Shown in pieces: positions 19,261-30,719 of a stretch of DNA of 64,000 nucleotides (within the stretch, counting starts at the first letter, position 1; the number at the start of each line of letters is the position of its first letter). Where the stretch lies: assembly GCA_020747065.1 (NCBI GenBank), contig JAGMVK010000023.1, positions 1 through 64,000 of the forward strand, written 5' to 3'. Both the position numbers and the translations under genes were made by a program. This DNA comes from Cadophora sp. MPI-SDFR-AT-0126 (lineage: Eukaryota > Ascomycota > Leotiomycetes > Helotiales > Ploettnerulaceae). A model generated the notes under the pieces. It was given only the letters and a program-made list of their open reading frames with translations, had not been told where the DNA came from and searched no databases.

Positions 19261-21080
19261 ATTCATATGTAAGGCGAGGATTGACCTTTAGTATTATGTA
19301 GTATTTGGTACTTTTTGTTTTTTGAAATGTTTATTGTAGGAGTTTAGGAAACTGTATAATATAATAATACTAGGGATATTAATAAATACGCGACTTATTA
19401 TATAATATATTAATTGTTTCCTATAAATACAATGCGACTTATATCTATTTCCAATAATAACCTCTTTATTTTCTTCTGTAATATTCTATTATATATCTAA
19501 CCCCTCTTATTCGCCTTGCTTTAAACGCTGCTTCTCTTAACTATACTTACTCCTGCGATACAACTAATTAATAAAAGGATAAGGTCCCTTTAATATTTAT
19601 CCCGGTAGATACTAAGGGATAAGTAGGTATATAAAGCTTAAGCTATCGCTTATCTACTTGCGCGAGGAAGCCTATTTATCTTTAGGCCGAATTATATTCT
19701 AGCGCGTGCGTATTATAGTATGAGTTCTACCTAGGAATTTAGGGAAGATCTACTCCTAAGACTTCTCCTTCTTTATATATACTAGTAAGCGCTACTTATT
19801 TAAGTCTTTTTATAGAATATTCTTTCTTATACTTAAATGTTCTTACTTACTTATACTTAAATATCTATTATTATTACTATTAGACTTAGAATCGCTATTA
19901 CTTAAACTACTATTATTATTACTAAGTAATAGCTTATTCCTTTATAATATAAGAGCTGCGGTATTAATAGCTCTACTTTCCTAAGGTTAGGTACACGTAA
20001 TATTAATATAGTTATAGCTTAACCTCGGGGTAATTAATAAAGTTGTATTACTAAAAGTAGAGCGTGATAATATATACTAGCTAAAGCTACTTAAGAAATA
20101 TAAATATTACTTAATTAGCTTAATAGTAAAGTTATTAATCTTCCTTATATAGCTAGTACTCGTAATAAGTTAGATAGCTTAGCTAAGAGAGATTCCTTAC
20201 TTATTATAACTATCCTAGATCATTACTATAAAGGAGTAGTAATATATAAAGTATAGACAAAACATAATCTCGATTAGTATTAATAAAGTAGCTCTAGATA
20301 ATAAGCTAAGATTAGAATTACTAAGTAATATTATTATATCTATACTTTAGGGTAAAGAAGGCGCTAGTAAAGGTAATCGGCCCTTAGTACTTAAGCTTAT
20401 AGTAATTCTTAAATACTAGTTAAGAGGAGAGTACGACTTAGTACGTTAGTAATAAGACTTAGAAAGAGGTCTATACTAGCGGGATACGCTTTACTAAAGG
20501 CGGCGCTAGCGCTTCTTACGTATTAAGCTATCCTAAGATAAGGGCAGCTACTTCTACTTAGCAGGACATAGTTCCCTATTATCCTTGGCTGAGTCGGAGC
20601 TCTCGAGCTTATCGTCGCTATCACAATAGCTTCAGCTTCCTGCCTCGCCTTAACTCGGATCTGGAGATAGTTCGAGGTTAGGAAGCGATTACTATTAGTT
20701 AGTCGGTCTTGGACTTCCACTAACCCTCTCAGCTGTTTCTGCTAGTGCCATAATATTCACCTCTTGCTGCGGTCCCTCGCCCTTATCCTCACTATTGCCT
20801 TCGCCCTTCTCCTGCTTCACCTAATGCCGCTCCCTTGCTCCCTTATTAATGGAGAAAGTGTTGAGCGCAGAGTCAACTAGTCCCTGTTCATCTGCTACGC
20901 CTCGATCGGTATAAAGACGACCCTCTTAACTGAGCTGGTTCTTTGGCAACACTCTGTAATAGCGTGGAGGCGGGCTCGAAGAGGGGGTCATGGCCTTGGA
21001 TCTAGCATAGCGCGATCTATCCGTACTGATGCTGTCGTGCACTGGCTCGCTCGAGAGGCGCGAAAAAGGGGTATGAGGAT
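18766..21080. repeat. Diverged direct repeat, copy 1 (about 2.3 kb)
   Basis: This block is repeated in the same orientation at 28607-31151. It carries the last third of FunK1 (plus) and a convergent decayed gene (minus). Copy 1 is the more heavily transitioned of the two. The match ends abruptly at both sides: at 18,766 inside FunK1, and at 21,080 just beyond GTATGAGGAT. Confidence 0.85.
19300..20991 (-). pseudogene. Decayed gene convergent with FunK1, unidentified
   Basis: The minus strand opens at an ATG (20991) with TPSSSPPPRYYRV, followed by a charged segment rich in Gln/Lys/Glu/Gly, then ALAETAERV and SNYLQIRVKARQEAEAIV. Fragments are readable down to a C-terminus resembling IPTYPLVSTGTNIEGTLSFY and VKYIVEYHKKKVERLLLEV, which is clearer in the second copy at 29,250-29,500. 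I do not recognise the family and see no transposase, integrase or reverse-transcriptase motif. Its 3' end faces the 3' end of FunK1, and both travelled together in the duplicated block. Confidence 0.4.
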
Positions 21081-21321
21081 GAGCTGACCCAAAACATAAT
21101 CAACAGTAAGTTGTAGGGCGATCAAGGAACCTACGAATGACTTGCTAATGACCAGACAGCCAATATCGCATCCGATGCCGCGTCTGCTGGTGGTCACTAG
21201 CTCCTTCACCACAAAAGCCATCATCATCCTGTAGTCCCCAATCGAGCAGGTTGCGAACGCGCGCAAGGACCTGGAGTACGAGAGCTCGGATACTCCTTGC
21301 GATCCGCCTGATAGTCCAGCC

Positions 21322-22356
21322 ATGGCTAATCGCACGATACATACTCGAGTACACTCCAAACGCAGTGCTGGACGACTCGTCTCCGGTAAGGGGCCGAAAG
21401 GTGATCCATTATCCGACACTGCCCTCCTTGAAGAGTTCCGAAATCATGCCAAGTTCCGAAATCATACCAACAAGGAAGAGAACCAAGGGAATCGAGAGCT
21501 CACGGCCTTGGTGTCAGGCAGTGATCGCATCGTCGACAGTGTGAGGCGTGCTTTTGACAAGCACTATGGGGATGGCGAGTCGTCCGCAGACATTTGGATC
21601 GCTTTCATCGAGGTCCCACCAACCACAAATGAGAATGCTACCCGGATCCACTCCGCAAAAGAGTTGGCAGAAAAATGCGGACTTCCGGAACCCAATAAAT
21701 TCTCTCACGAGGTCGTTTTCGAGTGGGCGATACCCGAGAAGTATGTAGTACACGAGGTCTCGTTGCAGACCTTGATGGAGCGTGGGCTTCAAGAGCGTTA
21801 CTTTTTACGACCATACACTCGGGAAGTACGATCCACTAAGGAAGTACGATGCTATACTGCCAGAGAATTCCAACGACATGGGCCCTGGGAAATCGGCGTC
21901 ACCCTAGGTTTCTTTGCACGAAAGTTTGGAGCCAGAGCCCCCCTCAACTGGATCTCTCACCAGCTTTTCCATGATTGTGTACGGGCGAAGATTGTGGATG
22001 ACGACGTGGTTAGACTTAAATATGCACATGGGCAAAGTGAAATAGTTGACTTCCAGTTTTTTTGCGATCTTGATGATGGAATCGACACTGGTTTATGCGA
22101 TTGGTGGCTTTCAGATATTGACTTTTTCCTAAATTACGAAGAATTCGAGGAATGGCGAGATGTGACAGAAGACAGCATGACTTGGGATCTGATTGAATTC
22201 TGGGAAACTTGGCACGATGTCGATTGCGATGGAACAATTAGAGAGCTTTCTGCGAAGGAAGAGTTTTTATATAATATGGGGAAGAACAAATTGTTTGTTG
22301 AGCATGAGAAGAAGAGGGCGGCTATTGAAACAGAAGCTGTGAAGATTGGTCTATGA
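21322..22356 (+). CDS. Expanded fungal hypothetical protein (DUF7587-like C-terminal family)
   Basis: An open frame of 344 residues, un-RIPed and directly right of the repeat block. Conserved-looking segments are ELTALVSGSDRIVDSVRRAF, IWIAFIEVPP, KFSHEVVFEWAIPEKYVVHEV, GPWEIGVTLGFFARKFGAR, PLNWISHQLFHDCVRAKIV, DDGIDTGLCDWWLSDIDFF and a charged helical end. I recall this order from a multicopy family in Leotiomycetes and relatives, often linked to DUF7587 annotation. No catalytic motif is evident and the function is unknown. Such proteins normally have an N-terminal segment of about 60 residues (an LxRV.. start). Here residues 1-35 look unrelated, so the 5' end was probably replaced when the repeat inserted, or an upstream exon is missing. 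Confidence 0.5.
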   Translation: MANRTIHTRVHSKRSAGRLVSGKGPKGDPLSDTALLEEFRNHAKFRNHTNKEENQGNRELTALVSGSDRIVDSVRRAFDKHYGDGESSADIWIAFIEVPPTTNENATRIHSAKELAEKCGLPEPNKFSHEVVFEWAIPEKYVVHEVSLQTLMERGLQERYFLRPYTREVRSTKEVRCYTAREFQRHGPWEIGVTLGFFARKFGARAPLNWISHQLFHDCVRAKIVDDDVVRLKYAHGQSEIVDFQFFCDLDDGIDTGLCDWWLSDIDFFLNYEEFEEWRDVTEDSMTWDLIEFWETWHDVDCDGTIRELSAKEEFLYNMGKNKLFVEHEKKRAAIETEAVKIGL

Positions 22357-22919
22357 CTTCCTTTTTTATAGTGGCGGCGATGATATGTACTCTCGTATTC
22401 AAAATATACTATGCGATGATGAATAACGCATTACACGAGCTTGCCAATTGCTCAAGTATCCTGCTCCACACAGCTAATAGTATCTCTTGTTAATGGAAAG
22501 CGCTGTATAAAATGTGGGTCAAAAATCAAAAATCATTAAAAGTTGGGGACCGCAAGAATTGGCTCCGCTCTGTGATGACACGGTACCTGCGAGTACAGCT
22601 TGGAGGGGCGCACAGCCACAAGCGTCTGGAAGTGGAGCCCGCTTAAAAGAATTAACTAAGAATTTAGCGACACGCAATTCGCCTTTTACTGTATACAGTA
22701 GCGTTCGGAATCGGCTTCATGAATTTTATTTTGGACCCATATTTTCTGCGGCGCTGAATTCAGACCATCGCTTAATTCCCTGTTCTTGATATCACGTGGA
22801 ATTCTGCCTGAGGGTTAGCCCATGCCAGCAGCAGAGCTGCTGACTTATCGAACCAGTGTCATCCACTTTGTGCTTTCTTCACCAACACACGACAGCTGCC
22901 TTCAAACTCACGGCATTTC
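22357..22919. other. Intergenic, no supported gene
   Basis: AT-rich spacer between the hypothetical gene and the BTB gene. The small frames at 22514-22789 and 22822-23052 have no family resemblance. The 100 bp before 22920 presumably carry the BTB gene's promoter; no motif stands out. Confidence 0.3.
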
Positions 22920-23944
22920 GTGGAAGCATCTCTTGAGCCTCATGAACATACGCCAAGATTCTACCACGAGGATATGGATGCATCTTGGCATCGAACGTGG
23001 CCAGAGATGGCGGAGTTACACGTTTTTGACCCAGAAGGCGACGTACTTTTGATACTCGAACGTTATCAGGAGGATGACTTGGAGGAACCGGGCCCACCCG
23101 AGGCGGCACCTCCACTATCGGCAGATATCCTAGATTGGCCTGAGCATGAACCGGGGCCTGTACGATACGAGTCTCAAGCAGAGACCGCCGGAATTGAAGT
23201 GGATGGTCTGACGAAGCCAGAAAGTTCCGCGTTTACCTTCTTAACCAGGCGGGAGTCGAAACCAAGGGTTGAAAAGGTTCAGTTGCAAGCCTCATCAAAG
23301 CATCTTATCCTCGCATCGCCGACCTTTCGAACTAGTCTAGGCTCTGGTACATACCCCGAAGGTCGAACTCTTCAAGTTGAAGGTAACCTGGTTATCCCGC
23401 TGCCTGATGAGGACCCAGATGCAATGATTATTCTCTTGAACATTATCCATGGACCGTCAAGTAAAGTCCCTCGTCGGGTCGACTTGAATATGTTGTCGAA
23501 ACTTGCTATTGCTGTCAACCACCGGCATATGCACGAGGCTGTTGGAATTTGGTCGGACACTTGGATAGAAAACTTGAAGAGAGACGAGGGGTTGCCAAGC
23601 AGCTATACGCCAGATGCACTTCTGTCATGGCTGTTCATCTTTTGGGTGTTTCGGAAAGCAGACGACTTCAGAAATGTGTCTGCAATATTGGAAAGAGAAA
23701 GTGACAGTAGTCTAGAGATGGAAGTGGATACCGTCTATATTGGTCCTTATATCCCAGTTTCCATTATACGTGAGTTTTCAATGTGGACGCCATACCGACG
23801 GAATTTACTAAATACGTGATAGGCAATATTCAAGAAAATCGTATAGATGTCATTGAGAGCATGATAGCAGTCATACATGACCTTATCACCAAATACTCCG
23901 GGCCTAATATCCTTTGCGACCATGGCAATGAATTTTCTTGGTGA
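22920..23944 (+). CDS. BTB-like fungal protein, C-terminus shifted out of frame
   Basis: Exons 22920-23769 and 23823-23944 (intron of 53 bp, GTGAGT..GATAG) give 323 residues. The start region AELHVFDPEGDVLLILER, an acidic linker (residues 40-110) and VQLQASSKHLILASPTFRTSL with VIPLPDEDPDAMIILLNIIHG form the split BTB-like domain of a large fungal family. ADFHQMHEAI-like (here AVNHRHMHEAV) and WLFIFWVFRKADDF helices follow. After the intron the protein runs IQENRIDVIESMIAVIHDLITKYSGPNILC and stops at 23942-23944. The family's expected continuation (GDANLLGSLLKASAIIGIWPRPEDPYPG) is present at 23,940-24,040 but one base out of frame, so a frameshift has probably removed about 60 residues. Function unknown. 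Confidence 0.6.
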
Positions 23945-25784
23945 TGCGAATTTGCTCGGCTCACTTTTGAAGGCGTCGGCTATTATTGGAATCTGGCCGC
24001 GGCCGGAGGATCCTTACCCAGGGATAAATTCAAAGATGCTGGCAGGCCAGATTCGAGGAATGTATGTCTTAGATGACCGGTTCGAAAAGCGTCTGCTCCT
24101 CCTCTAGAGGCAGATCGATGCAAAGTTTGGCACGCAAGACGTCGATGAATCGGATGTCAAACAGGTCCCCTCCAATTGCGAAGCCTAATGAGATCATTAG
24201 TACTGGATATGTAGCCTTGAGCATATTGGGGTACCTAGAGGGGCTCGCCGCTCTGTGATCGTTGGTGGTGTACCATCAACGTTGAAGCATATTTCGGAGG
24301 TCGTCACGTCCTGGTTGCAATATGTCAGTCTTATCCACCGCATCCGAAGAGGGCTACGAACCGCTGTGCCAGCTCCAAGGTCAAATATCCCAGCAGTGAC
24401 CAAGAAGTTCCGGCCTTGTTTGAAGGCAAGTTCCCTTGCTTCGCCGATAATATCCTCTATCGATGGCAGGTTTGCGTAGATTCCGGGAAAGCAGCTCGAC
24501 ATCAGTGAAGAGCTGGAGGCCTCTGTCTCACAACTGTTATCTGAATCGGAATCATCAATGGAGGCCGGCATCGAGTGAGTGTATCTGTAGTGTTAGGTAG
24601 AGCATCTCTTCGTCAAGACACTATATCTATCCTCCATGATGCCAAGAGAAATCCAATGACTTCTGAATGTCTAAACCCCGAGCTGATTGAGACGACATCG
24701 GCTACGTCCGAGCTCAATTGCAAACTGTCTAAAGCTCTTTTTCTTAGCAAGAAAGGGCCGACGGTCTGGGCATTAATTATTGAACCGTCGTCCCCAGAGA
24801 GAAGACCTCTTGGGTTTGATATTGCCAGCTGACGTCTCGGCACCGAGGCATTCACCTAAGTTTAGCTACGGCTGGTCTAATTCTTCTTGCGCTGGTTGAA
24901 GTCGTCGGAAAACTTTGCAGATCAAGCTACTTTTACTGCTCCCTTCAATGTTAAGGTACGCTCTTCCAGACAATTTTCCCGGTAAGGTTGGGAAGGGAGC
25001 AGGGGCGGCTCCTGTTCTGGCTCCCACACCTGCCCCACTGTCCACCGACCTTAACCCTCACTTTTATGATGGCCGTCTATTTAAGCAAATGCCAAATCAA
25101 ACAAACAGATACATCCTTTGACTCATACTCTTCCCTCTCCTTCCACATGGTTCTTTTCTTCCCCCATCTCCCTCCTGCCTACCTCCATACGGCCTCAGCC
25201 CAGCTGAAAGATGCACTCAGCTCCGCCTGAACCAGTCGTGTCACATGCGCACATTTTCAGCAAACAGTTCTCCTAACCGCAATCCAACGGAATCCGATCC
25301 AAAGGGATCTGGAGGAAGGGAATTTACACCCCTGATCGAAGGAAAATCTAGTTTTCTCCCAATTTTGCGTTGTGTGACTCTAATGAGAGATACTGTGAAT
25401 CACATTTGGAGGATTTGCTTACGCGTGCAGGAATTCGGAAACAAGTCGTGTATGCGACAACTTTGTGGTTAGCAATCTGGGCAGCTGAACGGAAACCCCC
25501 TTTTAGAAATTCCTACTGTGCTACGCCACAATATAATCCGTTGCAGTTCTTGGCATTTTCTAAAGCGACGAAGGGAGTGGTCAGAACGTTTGCGACGGCG
25601 CATCAGCCTGGAGATCCTCCAGGGCGTGTGGCACCGCTGCACAATCCTCGTGATTACTGACAACTCAGCTGCACAGAGCCACCTCTTAGTGATTGTGCAA
25701 ACTTCACTTTTTTGACTTCGCCCAATATGAAAGTATTTGATAAGGGTCAGAAATCTCACAATCCTATTGTTTTAACCGGCATTC
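23945..25784. other. Intergenic with out-of-frame BTB tail
   Basis: The first 160 bp hold the displaced BTB C-terminus. Beyond it, a minus-strand frame of 124 residues (24571-24197, Ser/Asp/Glu-rich start, then SIEDIIGEARELAFKQGRN) is unrecognised and may be chance. Frames at 24575-24832 and 25370-25660 show no domain. A hydrophobic plus-strand stretch near 24,860-24,910 and pyrimidine-rich DNA at 25,130-25,200 are the only other notable features. Confidence 0.3.
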
Positions 25785-27855
25785 TTGTTGAGTGTCTCCT
25801 ACTACACATTCCTGATTTCCAATATGAGACGAGAGTATCTGCCGGACAACGTCGGAGCGGATGCGGCGTGGGATTACATCGTTGCCCACGGCTGGATGGT
25901 ATCCCTATCCACGACCACGCACACGGTATTGATTTCGGCGTTTTCTCTTGCGCTTGCTTTTCTTGTACGACGACTCTTTCGCGCATGGGGCGTCTTGGTC
26001 TTCTTCCTCTTCCTTCCGGAATCAAGACTGGAGCGGCGGACTGATCAAATGCGCGTTGCGATTGTGAATATGCGCACACCAGCAACTGCTCTACTTGAGA
26101 GTGTTGGTTGGAGAGCATTGTTCAGGAACCGCAACGATAAATTAGTCGCATTGACATGGCTCTTAGGGGTTGTCGTCTGTGCCCTTCTTGGGCTGGCATC
26201 GCCTTTTTGGATGACCCTATTCCCGGTTGCCAGTGGTTGGTCTTGTCTTGATAAAATCTTACAGATTCTAATACCATTTGTTCCACAGACTGATGAATAT
26301 CGTAGGCACTATCGAAGATATTTCGTCCTGTGCGTACTCCGCAAAACTGGACAACGCCTCCGAGAACGATCAGGAAGCGTTTTCACGACTCCTCAACGAT
26401 TACGAAACGCAAAATGCTCTAGGAACTACCGATATGGTTGGGTATGACTATAGTGGAGCATCTATCGCAGATATTGGTCACATGGGTCCCTCAGATCGAG
26501 TTGCTAAGCTAAATTCCTGCCCGTCGTTCGCTTCAGCTTGCACTGACGGGGAGGCCTTGCATTTTCACGGCGAATACTGGATTACGCCTGCAGACATGGG
26601 CATCGGAAACGTCAAGGACATTCAATTTGGTGTTGAGACACAGTGTTATAAGGTTACTGAGGCCCAGGTATTTCTTGGGTTTGATGCCCCAAGCTCGTCC
26701 CCTTTCTCGTATAGGAGATACGGGCTGATGTACGGCGGACGTGCTGGCGACGAGAATGTGCATCCTCAGAATCATACTGTGCGCTTATATAGAGAGGAAT
26801 CTTTTGGAAGAGGATATTTTATTGAGTCAGAGGTCCACTACGAAGATGATAATGATCCGTCCTTTGCAGGCAAATGGCTGCCCAGAGAGGACCTGGTTCA
26901 TTCTGGAGACACTTCACTGTTGATCTACCATATTGGAGCAACTATAGCTCTGGACCTGGTAGATGATCCCATGTTTCGTACAGTTCCGCTGAATGTCACC
27001 AATGTGGAAGCTGAGAAGTGGGAAGACGAGAATTTGGAAAAGACCGAGTCTGTACTAGACGGGCCAGTGTTCAGACCAGCGAGTCAGACAGTGACGGTGG
27101 TATGCAACACCACCTATCATATCTGCGATAAGCTTACAACGTCCCATCTGGCCAACGGCTGCAACAGAGTCGGCGGATCTATACAGCTAGAGAATTTCTT
27201 CCTCTCTGCATACTGGGCACAAAATGAGACTATGGATGCTGCAAGAATAGGCTTTGTCGATCTCATCAATTTCATCGTCTCGAGGCCGGGCATGCAGCTG
27301 TCATCGGGGATCAGCAATAGTGTTCTTGCAAGCCTCGACCTTGATTATGGAGAGAAGACGCAAATGAATATTAAGCAAGCAAAAGGTCACAAAGAACTGA
27401 CCCGCCTCTTTCTTGCAACAAGAACACGCTTGCTGCTAGCGGCCCAGAGAGCCACCGCAGCGCATTTGTCCTTTGGAACGACCGCGCAGAAGATGGGATA
27501 TCGATCTGAAGACGTTGTGGGAAAAATAACCCCAGGCATTGAAAAACTATGTGCCGCGACGCTGATACGGACTCCGGACTACCGAATTACTTCGGCCAAA
27601 CCCTGGGTTGTGGTGGCCGTCATCTGGCTCTCTCTTGTTTTAATGACTTATTCCGCGCCGCTGCTCATACGACTTCGCTGGAAACAGGTCACGGAAGCCA
27701 CTAGTCGCTGGCGGCGCCGAGAAGCTGGGTATCTGCATGCGCGGTTGGTTGAGCCGTCTTTGGTTGCTGGTAATACCTTAGGCGAGCAGAATTTGGACAC
27801 GTGGCCGCGGCTTGGAAAGGGTAATATCTCCAGAGTGGATGATAGAGTCGAATAG
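25785..27855 (+). CDS. Fungal multi-span membrane protein with large extracellular-type domain
   Basis: Exons 25785-26235 and 26306-27855 join in frame (666 residues; 70-bp intron with a weak GTTGGT donor, so the exact junction is uncertain). Membrane segments lie at about residues 38-85 (STTTHTVLISAFSLALAFLVRR and GVLVFFLFL), 122-150 (LVALTWLLGVVVCALLGLA) and near the C-terminus (PWVVVAVIWLSLVLMTYSAPLL). Between the last two is a 430-residue hydrophilic domain with paired cysteines (NSCPSFASACTDGE, VETQCYKV, VVCNTTYHICDK) and N-glycosylation sequons (NHT, NVT, NTT, NET), so this domain probably faces outside. Large fungal families share this layout; none has an assigned function that I know. 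Alternative start: Met at 25824. Confidence 0.6.
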
Positions 27856-28606
27856 TGGGGTTCGTGGGCTAGAATAGCAAGTAACTCGGGTTGATCCTAG
27901 GACAATTTGATTGAGCTCAACAGTAGAGCGGGATCCAGATCCAAAACTAGACGCAAGAAAGGCAGCGCTGGTTAAGAACGAAAGGGTGGGGAGTCAAGAA
28001 GTTGCAGATCATAAACGGAGGAGCTTTTAGGTCATGCCATTAGTGGCTTTGCGCTGGGTCGCTCACCCAGTGGTTCTCACTCCATGCTGTTTATGGAGAA
28101 CATTATTTCTAGATGGGGTTCAAGTGCTGATTGTAGAGGTTGGATATCGTTGGCATAATGAGACTCTCGAGAAGAAGGTTAAGGAATTGGAAGCCAGCGG
28201 CCTATCGAGCAGTTTGGGGAGGGCGCTGAAGAGGAACCAGGAACTGGAATCCGATATCGAAAGGCTGAGAACACAAATGACTTCACGTTACTCTACTCCG
28301 CAACAAATACATTCAGAATTGGGAGACGAGCTGTTTAACGTCTATCCCTACGTGGCGGAAAACCCTACGTGCCGGAACGACTTCATAGTTTGGGGGTCTC
28401 AGATCTCTACTATATAAATATATAAAGTTACAATTAGTTTGCTCTTACTCTTTAGCTATTTCTCTACAAGGTTTCGGTTTGTAGTAAGAAAATACTATAG
28501 TTGTGATTATGTTATAATTATCCCGTTAATGGCGTTGAAAGCCCTTCCAGCTGTTCCCTCCTGCTCTATCATAACTATTGACCTGTCTCCAATTTCGGGA
28601 CCGTAG
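27856..28606. other. Intergenic with a small coiled-coil ORF
   Basis: Holds a 127-residue plus frame (28034-28417) whose middle (LEKKVKELEASGLSSSLGRAL..ELESDIERLRTQM) is a plausible coiled coil. It lacks a family match and is GC-normal, ending where AT-rich repeat DNA begins (about 28,415). It may be the last exon of an eroded gene. From 28,420 to 28,606 there is AT-rich junction DNA only. Confidence 0.3.
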
Positions 28607-29100
28607 ACTTGGACTTGGCAAAGGAGCTGGACAGCATGCCGAGTGGGGCTCGTCACCGAACTGGCACTATGCAGTTCATGGCGATCGAGGTTCTTGAAGG
28701 TAAAGGTCACATATATCAGCACAACTTTAAGTTATTTTTCTACGTCTTCGTGTGGATATGCATTTAATATAGCTACGAAGGTACCGGTAGGTTAAAACCT
28801 ATTAAGCTAATAAGACTAAAGATAAATATACTACGAGGTTAGTATACTGGGATATATACAGAAATTACTAATATAAAGCAGGGCTATATTATTAAAAATC
28901 GATTTGAGACTATTATCGCGGAGTTTTTGCTGAAGTTCGAGAACCTTAAGCCGCTAGCTCGCGAGCTTCGAACCGCTCTCTTCCTAATTAGAGATAGAGA
29001 TATTTTCACAGGTATATTCCACGACTATAATATAATATACGATAAGATAATAGATGCATTTAATAAGGCGATTAGCTATTTAGGATAGGAGTAATAGGTA
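28607..29100 (+). pseudogene. FunK1 protein kinase C-terminal fragment
   Basis: Begins abruptly at the kinase activation-loop region and retains GARHRTGTMQFMAIEVL, the C-lobe helices and the end NIIYDKIIDAFNKAISYLG, with several in-frame stops. The missing N-lobe and catalytic loop mean it cannot be active. Its start matches position 18,766 of the longer copy, so the duplication captured only the 3' third of the kinase. Confidence 0.8.
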
Positions 29101-30497
29101 AATTTATAGGTAAGGTAAGGACTGGTTATTAGTATTAGGAGGCGTATTTTTGCGTAGGTAGTTATTTTTAGGTATAAAGGGTCTGGGGGAAAATTATAGA
29201 ATACGATAATACTACGGATGTTAATGAACGCTCCTTATTATAGAATCCACGAATTGTTTCCTATAAATACAATACGCCTTATATTTACTTCTAATAATAA
29301 CCTCTCTACTTTCTTCTTATGATATTCTACTATATATTTGACCCCTCTTAGTCCCCTCGCTTTAAACGCCGCTTCCCTTAATTATACCTACTCCTGCGAT
29401 GCGACTAACTGATAGAAGGATAAGGTCCCTTCGATATTCGTCCCGGTAGATACTAAGGGATAAGTAGGTATATAGAGCTTAAGCTACTGCTTATCCACTT
29501 GCGTAAAGCTTACTTACCTCTACGCTTCACTATACTTAAGCGCTGACGTACTATAGTATAAGTCCTGCCTGGGAACTTACGGAAGATCTACTCCTAAGAC
29601 TTCTCCTCTTTTATATATACTAGTAAGTACTACTTATTTAGGTCTTCCTATAGAATATTCTTCCTCGTGCTTAAACGTCTTTACTCGCCTGTGCTTAAAT
29701 ATTTGTTATTATTGCTACTAGACTCGGAATCGCTATTACTTAAACTACTATTATTATCGCTAAGTGATAGCTTACTCTTTTACGATATAAGAGTCGCGGT
29801 ATTAATAGCTCTGCTTTCTTAGGGTCAAGTACACGTAGTATTAATGTAGTTATAGCTTAACCCTAAGGTAATTAATAAAGTCGTACTACTAAAAGTAGGG
29901 CATAATAATATATACTAGCTAAAGCTACTTAAGAGATACAAATATTACTTAATCAGCTTAATAGTGAAGTTATTAATCTTCCTTATATAGCTAGTGCTCG
30001 CGATAAGTTGGATAGCTTAGCTAAGAGAGATTCCTTACTTATTATAATTATTCTAAATTATCGCTATAAAGGAATAGTAATATATAGAGTACAAATAAAA
30101 CATAATCTTAGTTAGTATTAGTAAAGTAACTCTAGATAATAAGCTAAGATTAGAGTTACTAAGTAATATTGTTATATTTATACTTTAGGGTAAAGAAGGC
30201 GCTAGTAAAGATAATTAACTCTTAGTACTCGAGCTTATAGTAACTCTTAAACACTAATTAAGAGAAGAGTGCAACTTAGTATATTAGTAATAAGACTTAA
30301 AGAGAGATCTACACTAGTAGGATACACTCTACTAAAGGTAGCGCTAGTACTTCTTATATATTAAGCTATTCTAAGATAAGAGTAATTACTTCCACTTAGT
30401 AGGACGCGGTTCCTTCTTATCCTTATTTAATTCGATCTTATTAAGCTCGTCGTCGCTATCACAATTACTTTAGCTTCCTGCTTTATTATAACTCGGC

Positions 30498-30719
30498 TGT
30501 AACGTTGAAGTGACGGAAGTGCTGGAAATAGGGGTACTCAGGTTTAGCCGGAATATTACCGGACGGAAGCCGGACCAGATTCGTGTATATATAGGACCGC
30601 TCCCCCTGTGAGGGCTCCTTACCTTCTTGTTTCCTTCGTACCAGACCTATAATATTACTATTTGCCTACCCTCTTGCTCCCATACTTGATACTGCACTTA
30701 GTAATATTGCGTCGTTACA
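30498..30719. mobile_element. Solo LTR, 222 bp, with TCGGC target duplication
   Basis: The insertion is present in copy 2 and absent from the matching site in copy 1 (20,650). It starts TGTAACG and ends CGTTACA, the TG..CA and short inverted termini of retroviral-type LTRs, and is flanked on both sides by TCGGC (30493-30497 and 30720-30724). The single LTR without internal sequence indicates LTR-LTR recombination after insertion. Its base composition is normal while its surroundings are AT-shifted, so it probably inserted after the host repeat was mutated. Confidence 0.85.
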
